A DNA stretch of 19,894 nucleotides, taken from positions 1-19,894 of the forward strand of contig DATBTT010000086.1 in NCBI GenBank assembly GCA_036559125.1. The letters run 5' to 3'. Under the pieces are notes generated by a model. It was not told the origin of the DNA. It ran no database searches and saw only the letters and a program-made list of their open reading frames with translations. Of this stretch, positions 1 to 6,804 are shown piece after piece. Within the stretch, counting starts at the first letter, position 1, and every line of letters starts with the position of its first letter. The position numbers and the translations under genes are program-made. This DNA comes from JALYTZ01 sp036559125 (GTDB lineage: Bacteria > Vulcanimicrobiota > Vulcanimicrobiia > Vulcanimicrobiales > Vulcanimicrobiaceae).

Positions 1-168
1 TGCCTGACGCCCGATAAACCTGACGAGGCCTGTAGTGGAGCGATTACGTCGAGCGCGCCCTTTGCGTACGCGACGGTCTTCGCGAACGCGCGCCGACGCT
101 ACAAGCCCATCGTAAGCGTCCGGCGGCTGCTCGCTCCCGTGGCGGCTGCCGGGACGAAACAGATTTGA
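1..168 (+). CDS. 3' end of an unrecognised protein gene (partial)
   Basis: The first forward frame is open from the window edge to a TGA at 166-168, about 55 codons. Third positions are mostly G or C, as in the real genes nearby, which is the main support for coding. The visible peptide ends in ...RRLLAPVAAAGTKQI. It shows no motif I recognise, so no function is proposed. The operon at 209 starts about 40 nt downstream, so this gene may be its upstream neighbour or even co-transcribed with it. It could also be non-coding, since the stretch is short and its start lies outside the window. Confidence 0.45.
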   Translation, partial: CLTPDKPDEACSGAITSSAPFAYATVFANARRRYKPIVSVRRLLAPVAAAGTKQI

Positions 169-208
169 ACGTTGTTTCCTGTCGCGATGCATTGGGAAAG
201 CCTTGAGC

Positions 209-1153
209 ATGTCGATCGATGAAACCGCCGACTGTATTGCTTCGCGGATCGATCTCAATATGCGCGAAGGGCGGTTTGCTCGGTGGATTGCGCTTCTTGC
301 GGGTCTGTCGAGCGCTATGAGCGGCGTCGAGGTCTCGTACGAACATTATAAGGGCAGTTATAGCCGCCGGATAATGTATACTCCGGTCGTCTTGAGCGGT
401 GCGCTTTTGGTCGCGGGCGTATCGGGATTCTTCAGCAAACGTGCTGCGCGAACCGTTTTGCCGGCGGTTTCGGCGGTGACGCTGGTGGATTGCGGTATCG
501 GTTTCTATTTTCACGTTCGTGGGGTTGCCCGCAAGCCGGGCGGATGGCGCTTTCCTATTGTCAACATGGTGATGGGGCCCCCGATTTTTGCGCCGTTACT
601 CTTTGGCCTGAGCGCCTATCTGGGCATCGTCGCGTCGTCCTTGCGTCGCGACGACAGTCACGATTACGGCATGCCGCGTCCGGCGTTTCAGGGACATTGG
701 GCCAGGCATATGACAAACGGCCACGAGCCGATTGACGCCGAGCAAGACGATCGAGAGCGCATGTACCAGCGCCAGTTGGCAATTGCGGCCGCCGGCTCGG
801 CCTTTTTGAGTGGATTCGAAGCGGCGTACTCACATTACAAGAACAACTTCCGCTATAAGGTGCAGTGGACGCCCTTGATTGTCACGCCGATGTTGATGAT
901 TGCCGGCATGGGAGCGGTGTCCAGCAGACGCGTCGCGCATACGTGGCTTCCCGCTGTCTCGGCGCTCGCGATTGCAAACGGCACGGTCGGTTTCTTTTTC
1001 CACGCACGCGGCACGCTGCGTCGCGCCGGCGGTATGAAGAAGCCACTCTACAATCTGATCTACGGACCGCCGCTTTTCGCGCCGTTGCTCTTTGCCGCAA
1101 GCGGGTTTCTCGGCATGCTCGCCAGCGTGTTCGGAAGCGATACGAAACGATGA
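209..1153 (+). CDS. Internally duplicated integral membrane protein, likely partner of the GMC dehydrogenase
   Basis: This is a hydrophobic 314-residue protein. I chose ATG 209 over TTG 203 because GGGAAAG at 194-200 lies 8 nt upstream of the ATG. The protein consists of two homologous halves, roughly residues 25-147 and 188-309, joined by a polar charged linker. Each half appears to have about four membrane segments. Each shares the pattern SG-x-E, HYK, a TP near a helix, LPAVSA, FH-x-RG, GG and GPP-x-FAPLLF. Histidines H46/H209 and H102/H265 are conserved between the halves, as are E41/E204. Its stop overlaps the next start (ATGA, 1150-1153), so it is co-translated with the subunit-3-like and GMC genes. 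I infer that it anchors the dehydrogenase or accepts electrons from it, with the paired histidines as possible heme ligands. I do not recognise a named family. It could instead be an unrelated transporter-like protein. Confidence 0.8.
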   Translation: MSIDETADCIASRIDLNMREGRFARWIALLAGLSSAMSGVEVSYEHYKGSYSRRIMYTPVVLSGALLVAGVSGFFSKRAARTVLPAVSAVTLVDCGIGFYFHVRGVARKPGGWRFPIVNMVMGPPIFAPLLFGLSAYLGIVASSLRRDDSHDYGMPRPAFQGHWARHMTNGHEPIDAEQDDRERMYQRQLAIAAAGSAFLSGFEAAYSHYKNNFRYKVQWTPLIVTPMLMIAGMGAVSSRRVAHTWLPAVSALAIANGTVGFFFHARGTLRRAGGMKKPLYNLIYGPPLFAPLLFAASGFLGMLASVFGSDTKR

Positions 1154-1923
1154 AGACACAACCGGATGCATCGGACCTGCGCCCCGTCGATCCGCGCACG
1201 GGAAGGCCTATAGGGCCATTGGCGCAACCCGGATATTATCGCGGCTTCAGCACCCTGAAGCAAGCGCAGTTCTGGGACGAAAAAACGCGAGAAGTCATTC
1301 TCGATCGAGTTTGGAACGTCCCCAGCATCCGTTTCTTCAGCAATGAAGAAGCAACGTTACTCGAAGCGATTTGCGATCGCGTTCTGCCTCAGGACGATCG
1401 TGACACCGCCCACAAGATTCCAATCGTCCCGCAAATCGACAAGAAGCTCTATGAAAACATCGGCGACGGATATCGCTATGCGGCCATGCCGCCCGATCGT
1501 GACGCATTCAGACTCGGATTGCTAGCTATCGAAACGATCGCGCAAGCGCGTCACGGCCGGTATTTCGTCAATCTCGAGGTTCCCGAACAGGAGCAAATAC
1601 TGCGTTCGCTACACGATGGCAAGCCCGCTGCGGCGCATGATATTTGGGCGCGCCTGCCGGTTCATCGATTTTGGATGCTGCTCGTTGGAGAAGCCGCAGA
1701 AGCATACTACGCGCATCCATGGGCCTGGGACGAGATTGGCTTCGGCGGCCCGGCATATCCGCGCGCGTACATGCGACTGGAACGCGGCGAGCCCGAGCCC
1801 TGGGAATCGCAAGAACGGCGTTATGAGTGGGACGCGCCGACGGGTTCCGAATCGGGTGAATACGAACCGATCGCCGGAAACGTGGAGCAGTATGGCTCGC
1901 CGGGGCAAGGGGGATCGCATTGA
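1150..1923 (+). CDS. Gluconate 2-dehydrogenase subunit 3-like protein
   Basis: This 257-residue protein resembles the small (gamma, subunit 3) component of membrane-bound gluconate/sugar dehydrogenases. The match rests on the central block around FFSNEEATLLEAICDRVLPQD and on its position directly before a GMC flavoprotein gene. In that family the small subunit stabilises the flavoprotein and often carries a Tat signal that exports the pair. Here the N-terminus (MKTQPDASDLRPVDP...) is polar, with no twin-arginine motif or hydrophobic segment, so this version probably stays in the cytoplasm. The ATG overlaps the preceding stop (1150-1153), and the TGA overlaps the TTG start of the GMC gene (1920-1923). 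The C-terminal 50 residues are acidic, glycine-rich and probably disordered. Family assignment is by motif memory. Confidence 0.78.
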   Translation: MKTQPDASDLRPVDPRTGRPIGPLAQPGYYRGFSTLKQAQFWDEKTREVILDRVWNVPSIRFFSNEEATLLEAICDRVLPQDDRDTAHKIPIVPQIDKKLYENIGDGYRYAAMPPDRDAFRLGLLAIETIAQARHGRYFVNLEVPEQEQILRSLHDGKPAAAHDIWARLPVHRFWMLLVGEAAEAYYAHPWAWDEIGFGGPAYPRAYMRLERGEPEPWESQERRYEWDAPTGSESGEYEPIAGNVEQYGSPGQGGSH

Positions 1924-3617
1924 AGCAGCCACACATGCTCGGCTCGATCCAGCAACTCGACGCGCCGATGCGTCATTTCGCCCAGGGTGACGAGGTCGAC
2001 TACGTTATCGTCGGTGTCGGCGCGGGCGGCGGCGTGCTCATGCAACGGCTGGCTCGAGCGGGGTTTCGAGTCGTTGGTTTCGACGCGGGCCCGTTCTGGG
2101 ATACCGAACGCGATTGGGTGAGCGACGAGAAAGGATCGCACGGTCTGTACTGGACCGAGCCGAGGATAACCGAGGGCGATCACCCGCTGGCCTTCGGTGC
2201 AAATAATAGCGGCCAAGGCGTGGGCGGAGGGACCGTTCACTGGGCGTCGTTCACGCCACGTTTGCACCCCTCGGATTTCCGCACGCATTCCGTGGACGGA
2301 GTAGGCGTCGACTGGCCGATTTCGTACGACGATCTCAAGCCGTACTACGAACTCATGGAATTGGAGCTTCCCGTTTCAGGGCCGGCATATTTTCCTTGGG
2401 GCGACCCCCATGGGTATCCCTACGGCCCGCATCCGATGGGCGGCGTCGGTAACGCGTTAATCCGCGGTTGCACGAGCCTTGGCATCGGCGTATCCGCCGG
2501 CGGCCCGGTTGCGATCTTAGAGGGTTCGCGCGGCGATCGTCCGCACTGCATCTATCGCGGCTTTTGTATTCAAGGCTGCAAGGTCGGCGCAAAAGCGAGC
2601 ACGTTGATCACACACGTGCCGGACGCGATTGCGAATGGCGCGGAAATTCGCCCGAATTGCATGGTGTCTCAGATCGAGCTCGGCAAGGATCGACGAGTGA
2701 CAGGCGTGACGTATTTCGACCGTGAGGGCCGATCGCGTTTCCAGAAAGCCCATGCCGTGGTGGTTGCCGGCTACTCGATCGAAACGCCGCGACTGCTGTT
2801 CAATTCTGCGTGTTCCGGCTTTGAAAATGGTCTCGCGAATTCGAGTGACTGCGTGGGGCGCTATTTGATGGCTCAGGCCGGCAACGTCGTCGGCGGACGC
2901 TTCGACGAACCGGTGCGCATGTACAAAGCACCGCCCGCACACGCCTTGACCGAAGAGTTTTATGAAACCGATCCAAAACGAGATTTTGCGCGCGGGTTTG
3001 CGATTCAAACTGTCGGGCCTTTGCCCATTGCTTTCGCCAAACAGATGATGACGGCGAAAGGCGCCTGGGGCTGGGGTTTGCGGCGCGTCATGATGGACTA
3101 CAATCACTGGGCTGCATTCGGATTTCTCGGTGAAATCCTGCCGCACAAAGATAACCGCGTGCAATTGGCCGACGTAAAAGACCGCTTTGGGCTTCCGGTT
3201 GCCAAAGCGACGTTCAGCTTGCACGACAACGATAAGAAGCTGATCGAGTTCGGGAAGAACAAGACGATGGCCGTCATGTCGGCTGCGGGCGCGCAAGAGG
3301 TCGTGCAGGAGGCGCGGTTCGCACATCTTGTGGGCGCCGCGCGTATGGGGAAAGATCCGCAGACATCGGTCGTGGACCAGTTCGGCCGGACGCACGATAT
3401 CGCGAATCTCTTCATCTGTGACGGGAGTATCATGCCGACCCAGGGGTCCGCGAATCCCGGCCTAACGATTATGGCGCTAGCCGCTCGCATCGCCGACTAT
3501 CTCATCACGCAAGGAACCGCAATCTTCGACTCTGGCAAGCGCGATATGCGCACGTCGAAGATTCGCCGCACGCTCTCACCACCTGACACATGGGGACACG
3601 GAATGCCGCGCGTGTAG
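1920..3617 (+). CDS. GMC-family FAD-dependent oxidoreductase (dehydrogenase large subunit)
   Basis: This is a 565-residue flavoprotein that probably oxidises an alcohol or sugar and passes electrons to a membrane acceptor. The N-terminal dinucleotide-binding loop is VGVGAGGG, with glycines 32, 34 and 37. The second FAD segment, SGQGVGGGTVHWASF, follows. The cysteine cluster HCIYRGFCIQGC lies mid-protein. The C-terminal GMC signature includes AHLVGAARMGKDP and then GSIMPTQGSANPGLTIMALA, which carries the usual active-site region. TTG 1920 is preferred because AAGGGGGA at 1907-1914 sits 5 nt upstream and it overlaps the previous stop. ATG 1935 is the alternative. No signal peptide is visible. 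The operon with a subunit-3-like gene points to a gluconate-dehydrogenase-like complex, but the substrate cannot be read from sequence. Confidence 0.9.
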   Translation: MKQPHMLGSIQQLDAPMRHFAQGDEVDYVIVGVGAGGGVLMQRLARAGFRVVGFDAGPFWDTERDWVSDEKGSHGLYWTEPRITEGDHPLAFGANNSGQGVGGGTVHWASFTPRLHPSDFRTHSVDGVGVDWPISYDDLKPYYELMELELPVSGPAYFPWGDPHGYPYGPHPMGGVGNALIRGCTSLGIGVSAGGPVAILEGSRGDRPHCIYRGFCIQGCKVGAKASTLITHVPDAIANGAEIRPNCMVSQIELGKDRRVTGVTYFDREGRSRFQKAHAVVVAGYSIETPRLLFNSACSGFENGLANSSDCVGRYLMAQAGNVVGGRFDEPVRMYKAPPAHALTEEFYETDPKRDFARGFAIQTVGPLPIAFAKQMMTAKGAWGWGLRRVMMDYNHWAAFGFLGEILPHKDNRVQLADVKDRFGLPVAKATFSLHDNDKKLIEFGKNKTMAVMSAAGAQEVVQEARFAHLVGAARMGKDPQTSVVDQFGRTHDIANLFICDGSIMPTQGSANPGLTIMALAARIADYLITQGTAIFDSGKRDMRTSKIRRTLSPPDTWGHGMPRV

Positions 3618-3694
3618 CGGGTACGAGGACCGCGCGATGCGGGAAGCGTTACGCGCAGTGCGAGCCGTGATCGTTGAAATAGCGATGCCAAACA

Positions 3695-3727
3695 GGCTCT
3701 CACGGCAAGGACGACCGTAAGCCTTTT
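3695..3727 (+). terminator. Weak intrinsic terminator after the GMC operon
   Basis: GGCT...ACGG pairs with CCGT...AGCC around the loop CAAGGACGA, with a small internal loop, and TTTT follows at 3724-3727. It lies in the 173-nt gap between the convergent GMC and lipoprotein genes, where a terminator is expected. The stem is short and interrupted, so confidence is modest. I see nothing else in this gap. Confidence 0.4.
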
Positions 3728-3790
3728 ATACGTCTCGCGGCGAGCATCGATTCGGGTCCGCGAAGTGGCTGACGGCTTGCCGCTGTTCGT

Positions 3791-4318
3791 TTAGAAAGGA
3801 CGGTTCGTTTTCAGGTCCCCACACGAAACTACTGCTCTGCGGTGCACGTCGTGTAGCGCGATCGCGTAGCCGCGATGCATCAGGGCGTCGACAGGGATGT
3901 CGACGTGCGTCCCACCGACGATTCCCTCCGACGGGTCTTCGTCAACCGTCAGTTGGATGCGTGCGATCTCAGGTGCGCCGCCGAGATGATCGCACGACGC
4001 ATGCACGATTGTTGCAAAATATCCCGACGCTTCGTGCAATTGCTGAAATTGCACCTGGACCTCACTGCCCGGAAGCACCTTGCTGAGTTTACGCGGGCCG
4101 GCGCCGGTCGCAACGGTTACCATAATTTCCGCAATCCCGTTCAGGTGCGAGTTCCTCATCGCTTTCAAACCTATCTCATTGGTAGTAGCAGCCGAGTTCT
4201 CGCATGCCGCGAGTACCGAAAGCGCGAGTAAAGTCAACACCGAAACGCGACCCTTCCTAAGCGGACGAGTGTCAAAAGTCTCGTCGCTCATTTGGGGGCC
4301 TGACGCATTGGTACCCAT
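3791..4318 (-). CDS. Small lipoprotein with a SOD/CHRD-like beta-sandwich pattern
   Basis: This 175-residue secreted lipoprotein has a hydrophobic stretch VLTLLALSVLAAC ending in a lipobox. Cys39 would be lipidated, with Glu at +2. The charged residues before the stretch (RPLRKGR) fit a signal peptide. ATG 4291 (MSDETF...) is an alternative start that gives a more usual signal length. The mature part contains HASCDHLGG, then THVDIPVDALMHRGYAIALHD, then VVSCGDLK. This spacing resembles small exported proteins with a superoxide-dismutase- or CHRD-like fold that end in ...YAINVH...ACGD; the two cysteines may form a disulfide. The predicted metal ligands of a true SOD are not evident. It is the last gene of the - strand run, starting immediately after the thioesterase stop (TGAATG). 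Its role is unknown. Confidence 0.8.
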   Translation of the reverse strand: MGTNASGPQMSDETFDTRPLRKGRVSVLTLLALSVLAACENSAATTNEIGLKAMRNSHLNGIAEIMVTVATGAGPRKLSKVLPGSEVQVQFQQLHEASGYFATIVHASCDHLGGAPEIARIQLTVDEDPSEGIVGGTHVDIPVDALMHRGYAIALHDVHRRAVVSCGDLKTNRPF

Positions 4319-4792
4319 TCATTGCGTGCTCGCTGTCGGCGCTGGGCCGCTTCCCAGGCAGGCTAGTAGTGCGGCCCGGAGTTCCGGCGGGGACGGACGG
4401 CTCTTGTGCGTAGCGCGGTCCATGCAGGCGGCCGTTAGGTGGAACGTTGCTCCAGTCTCGCCCGTGCGTTCGTTATCGACGAGCGTCACCCAGCGAATCG
4501 AGGAGGCGCCGACCTTCAACACGTGCGTGCGCATCGTCAGCCAGTCGTCCATGAGCGCAGGCTTGAAATACGTAGCCTCGACATGTACGCGCGGTAACCA
4601 GATGTCAAAGCGCTCGAAGATCACGTCGTACGGAAAGCCGAGGTCGCGAAACATGTCCATCTCGGCGCGCTCGACGTAGCGCTGATATGCCGCGAAATAC
4701 ATGATGCCCGCGATATCGATGTCGCCCCATTGCACTCGCATGCGTGTCGTAAAAACGCGCGCATCGGGCGGCGTCGTATCTTTGAACTTCAT
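4319..4792 (-). CDS. Hotdog-fold acyl-CoA thioesterase (YbgC/FadM-like 4HBT family)
   Basis: This 157-residue cytoplasmic protein probably hydrolyses acyl-CoA thioesters. The family motif is near the N-terminus: VQWGDIDIAGIMYFAAYQRYVERAE. Asp26 is the likely catalytic residue, corresponding to the Asp of the D-x-G-G motif in YbgC, and is followed by the Tyr/Phe and Glu of the long helix. Length fits the family, with a proline/serine-rich C-terminal tail. Its ATG overlaps the TGA of the riboflavin synthase gene (4789-4792). The only good ribosome-binding sequence, GAAGGG about 5 nt upstream, lies in the repeat that forms the 3' end of that gene. The link to riboflavin genes seems positional, since a phosphatase or thioesterase role in flavin synthesis is not supported here. 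Confidence 0.88.
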   Translation of the reverse strand: MKFKDTTPPDARVFTTRMRVQWGDIDIAGIMYFAAYQRYVERAEMDMFRDLGFPYDVIFERFDIWLPRVHVEATYFKPALMDDWLTMRTHVLKVGASSIRWVTLVDNERTGETGATFHLTAACMDRATHKSRPSPPELRAALLACLGSGPAPTASTQ

Positions 4793-5433
4793 CCTTGCCC
4801 TTCGGCAAGCCGCCCTTCGACAGGCCGCCCTTCGACAGGCTCAGGGTGACAGGCGGCTAGGGCGTAGCGGGCTAGGGGGTCGACTTCGATGTTGACGCGG
4901 TCGCCGGCATGGCGCCGGCCGAGCGTCGTGCGCCGAAGCGTTTCGGGGATGAGGGCGAGTTCGAACCACCCCTGCCCGGTGGCGGCGACGGTGACGCTCA
5001 CGCCGTCCACGCTCACGAACGCTTTCTCGCACACCATGCGCGCGATGCTCGCGGGAACCTCGATGCGCATGCGCTCACCCTGCCCTTCCGCGGCGCGCGA
5101 AAGCACCGCGCCGGTCGCATCGACGTGACCGTAAACGAAGTGGCCGCCCATGCGATCGCCCAACCGAAGCGAGTACTCGAGGTTGACGGTCTCGCCCTTG
5201 CGCAGACTGCGCAGATTCGAACGGTCGAGCGTTTCGGGAACCACGTCGAAATCGACGACGTTGTGATCGACGGACGTTGCCGTAAGACAAACGCCGTTGA
5301 GCGCGATCGAATCCTTCGGCTCGACGTCCTCATCGGAGGCGTTCTCGCAGCGAACGCGTAGCGTTACGCCGCCTCCATTTGACGGCGTAATTTTTTGAAT
5401 AGTGCCCGTGTAAGCGATCAGCCCACTAAACAT
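4789..5433 (-). CDS. ribE: Riboflavin synthase, alpha subunit
   Basis: This 214-residue enzyme dismutates two 6,7-dimethyl-8-ribityllumazine molecules to riboflavin. The N-terminus MFSGLIAYTG is the family signature. The two homologous lumazine-binding barrels each end in a typical motif: DSIALNGVCLTAT with VVPETLDRSNL in the first, and VSVDGVSVTV with LIPETLRRTTLG in the second. ATG 5433 was chosen for this canonical N-terminus, although the frame stays open upstream into ribD. It overlaps the 3' end of ribD by 8 nt. Residues 195-214 (CHPEPVEGRPVEGRLAEGQG) are not part of the normal enzyme, which should end near VNIEVDPLARYALA. They are translated from a three-unit tandem repeat at 4797-4851. 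The symbol ribC is used for this enzyme in E. coli. Confidence 0.96.
   Translation of the reverse strand: MFSGLIAYTGTIQKITPSNGGGVTLRVRCENASDEDVEPKDSIALNGVCLTATSVDHNVVDFDVVPETLDRSNLRSLRKGETVNLEYSLRLGDRMGGHFVYGHVDATGAVLSRAAEGQGERMRIEVPASIARMVCEKAFVSVDGVSVTVAATGQGWFELALIPETLRRTTLGRRHAGDRVNIEVDPLARYALAACHPEPVEGRPVEGRLAEGQG
4797..4851 (-). repeat. Dispersed repeat, copy A: three tandem 15-bp units at the ribE 3' end
   Basis: On the + strand, three 15-bp units follow one another: 4797-4811 (GCCCTTCGGCAAGCC), 4812-4826 (GCCCTTCGACAGGCC) and 4827-4841 (GCCCTTCGACAGGCT). The last continues to 4851 as CAGGGTGACA. The 25 bp at 4827-4851 is identical, in reverse complement, to 12354-12378 at the dapB 3' end. 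The type is familiar from many genomes as the source of PEPVEGR and LRQAQGD peptide tails. Read on the - strand it gives CHPEPVEGR in ribE. Confidence 0.85.
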
Positions 5434-6550
5434 CGTGCGTAAACGTTCCCGAAACGAGTAAATCGGCCCCCAACCGCTCGATGCGGTCGTAGCGCAGACC
5501 CGGAGCCGTGGCAGACATGTCGGTACTCGCCATGACGGGAAGCGCCCCGGCGCTGCGCAACAGACGCGGCGCCAGCAGCCAATCGAAGCGATCGACCAAA
5601 TCGCTCGCAACGAGACGGCCGGCAAGCGTCGGTCCGCCTTCACAGAACACGCTACCGATGCCGTATGCACGCAAGGCAACCATCGCGGCGCGCAGATCGA
5701 GTTGGCGATCGGCTTGCGTCCCGACGGGAAGCACGTCGGCAACCGCGCGCAGTGCCTCAAACCGTTCGAGCGCGCCGGCCGGCGCGAGCACGATCGTCTT
5801 AGCATAATTTTCCGTGCGCGCGAACACGTTGCTCGTAGCGGGAACGGCGTCGGTTTCGCACGCAATGATTCGAACGTAATCGCGCAAACGGTGGTGCGCC
5901 GGGCGAACCGTCAACTGCGGATCGTCGACGCGCACGGTTCCCGCGCCGACCATCACGGCGTCGTGCTCGATGCGCTGCTCGCGAACGAACGCGCGCGCTT
6001 CTTCGCCCGTCAGCCACTCCTGCACGCCCGATCGCGATGCAACGTAACCGTCAAGCGAGCTTGCCATCTTTAAGGTTACATACGGGCGGCGGCCCGCAAT
6101 TGCGACTGCAAAGCGTTCGATCAACGTTCGCGCGGCCGGCTCGCCGGTCACGTCGACGGCAATGCCGCGCTCGCGAAGATACGCGATGCCTCCGCCGTGC
6201 GTCTGCGGGTTGGGATCGGCCGCGCCGACGACGACGCGCGCGAGTCCGGCTTGCGCAACGGCTTGCGAGCAGGGCGGGGTGCGGCCGTGATGATTGCAGG
6301 GCTCTAGCGAGACGTACAGCGTCGCGCCGCGAGCGCGCGCGCCGGCTTCGCGCAAGGCGTGCACTTCCGCGTGCGGCTCACCTGCGCGATGATGGTATCC
6401 TTCGCCGACCGTCTGCCCGTGTTGGGCGACGACGATCGCGCCGACGGTAGGATTCGGCGAAGTATTACCGAGCGCGCGCGCCGCGAGTTCGCACGCACGC
6501 TGCATGTAGAGGCGGTCGAGCGAATTCAGTTGACCGTAACGCCCTTCCAA
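5426..6550 (-). CDS. ribD: Bifunctional riboflavin biosynthesis deaminase/reductase
   Basis: This cytoplasmic protein performs two early riboflavin steps: deamination of the pyrimidinone nucleotide, then NADPH-dependent reduction of its ribosyl chain. The N-terminal cytidine-deaminase-like domain has TSPNPTVGAIVV, HAE (H60, E62) and PC-x8-PC (C85, C94), the zinc ligands and proton shuttle. The C-terminal reductase domain begins near RRPYVTLKMASSLDG and contains VGAGTVRVDDPQLTVR and CEGGPTLAGRL. Length, 374 residues from TTG 6550, is normal. The start is uncertain. The conserved YM at residues 15-16 shows that ATG 6505 may be too late, while TTG 6550 lacks a ribosome-binding site. A CTG at 6529 would overlap the DUF427 stop by 4 nt (CTGA), like neighbouring junctions. 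No FMN riboswitch lies directly upstream. Confidence 0.95.
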   Translation of the reverse strand: MEGRYGQLNSLDRLYMQRACELAARALGNTSPNPTVGAIVVAQHGQTVGEGYHHRAGEPHAEVHALREAGARARGATLYVSLEPCNHHGRTPPCSQAVAQAGLARVVVGAADPNPQTHGGGIAYLRERGIAVDVTGEPAARTLIERFAVAIAGRRPYVTLKMASSLDGYVASRSGVQEWLTGEEARAFVREQRIEHDAVMVGAGTVRVDDPQLTVRPAHHRLRDYVRIIACETDAVPATSNVFARTENYAKTIVLAPAGALERFEALRAVADVLPVGTQADRQLDLRAAMVALRAYGIGSVFCEGGPTLAGRLVASDLVDRFDWLLAPRLLRSAGALPVMASTDMSATAPGLRYDRIERLGADLLVSGTFTHDV

Positions 6551-6804
6551 AAGGCTACGTAGTTCTCAATCTCTTTCGCGGCATCTTTCGGCTGCGGGTA
6601 GAACCACGCAGCATCGGCGTTCTCCTTACCGCCGACGTTTAGCGTGTAATAGCTGGCGGTGCCTTTCCACGGACAAACCGTGTGGGTCGACGTCGGTTCG
6701 AGGAATTCTTGTCTGAGCGAATCGGGCGGGAAATAGTGATTCCCCTCGATGACGATCGTATCGTCGCTCTGCGCGATAACGGTTCCGTTCCACACGGCTT
6801 TCAT
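6526..6804 (-). CDS. DUF427 family protein
   Basis: This is a 92-residue single-domain cytoplasmic protein. Family marks include MKAVWNGTVIAQSDDTIVIEGNHYFPP near the start, then THTVCPWKGTASYYTL and AWFYPQPKDAAKEIENYVAFWKG. The CPWKG-x-A-x-YY block is typical of DUF427 proteins, whose biochemical role is not established. Its ATG overlaps the ComF stop (6801-6804), and its 3' end overlaps the 5' end of ribD. It therefore sits in a tightly coupled group with the phosphoribosyltransferase and riboflavin genes. That conserved-looking packing hints at co-expression, but I do not infer a function in riboflavin synthesis. Confidence 0.88.
   Translation of the reverse strand: MKAVWNGTVIAQSDDTIVIEGNHYFPPDSLRQEFLEPTSTHTVCPWKGTASYYTLNVGGKENADAAWFYPQPKDAAKEIENYVAFWKGVTVN

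Noticed and set aside
165..193. Promoter and LexA-like site upstream of the duplicated membrane protein (TTGAAC, GAACGTTGTTTC)
   Set aside because: The -10 is poor and the inverted repeat lacks the second GTTC half. It overlaps the end of the preceding frame.
5434..5865. Upstream extension of the riboflavin synthase frame
   Set aside because: It overlaps the RibD reductase domain and is arginine/cysteine-rich. The canonical MFSGLI start is at 5433.
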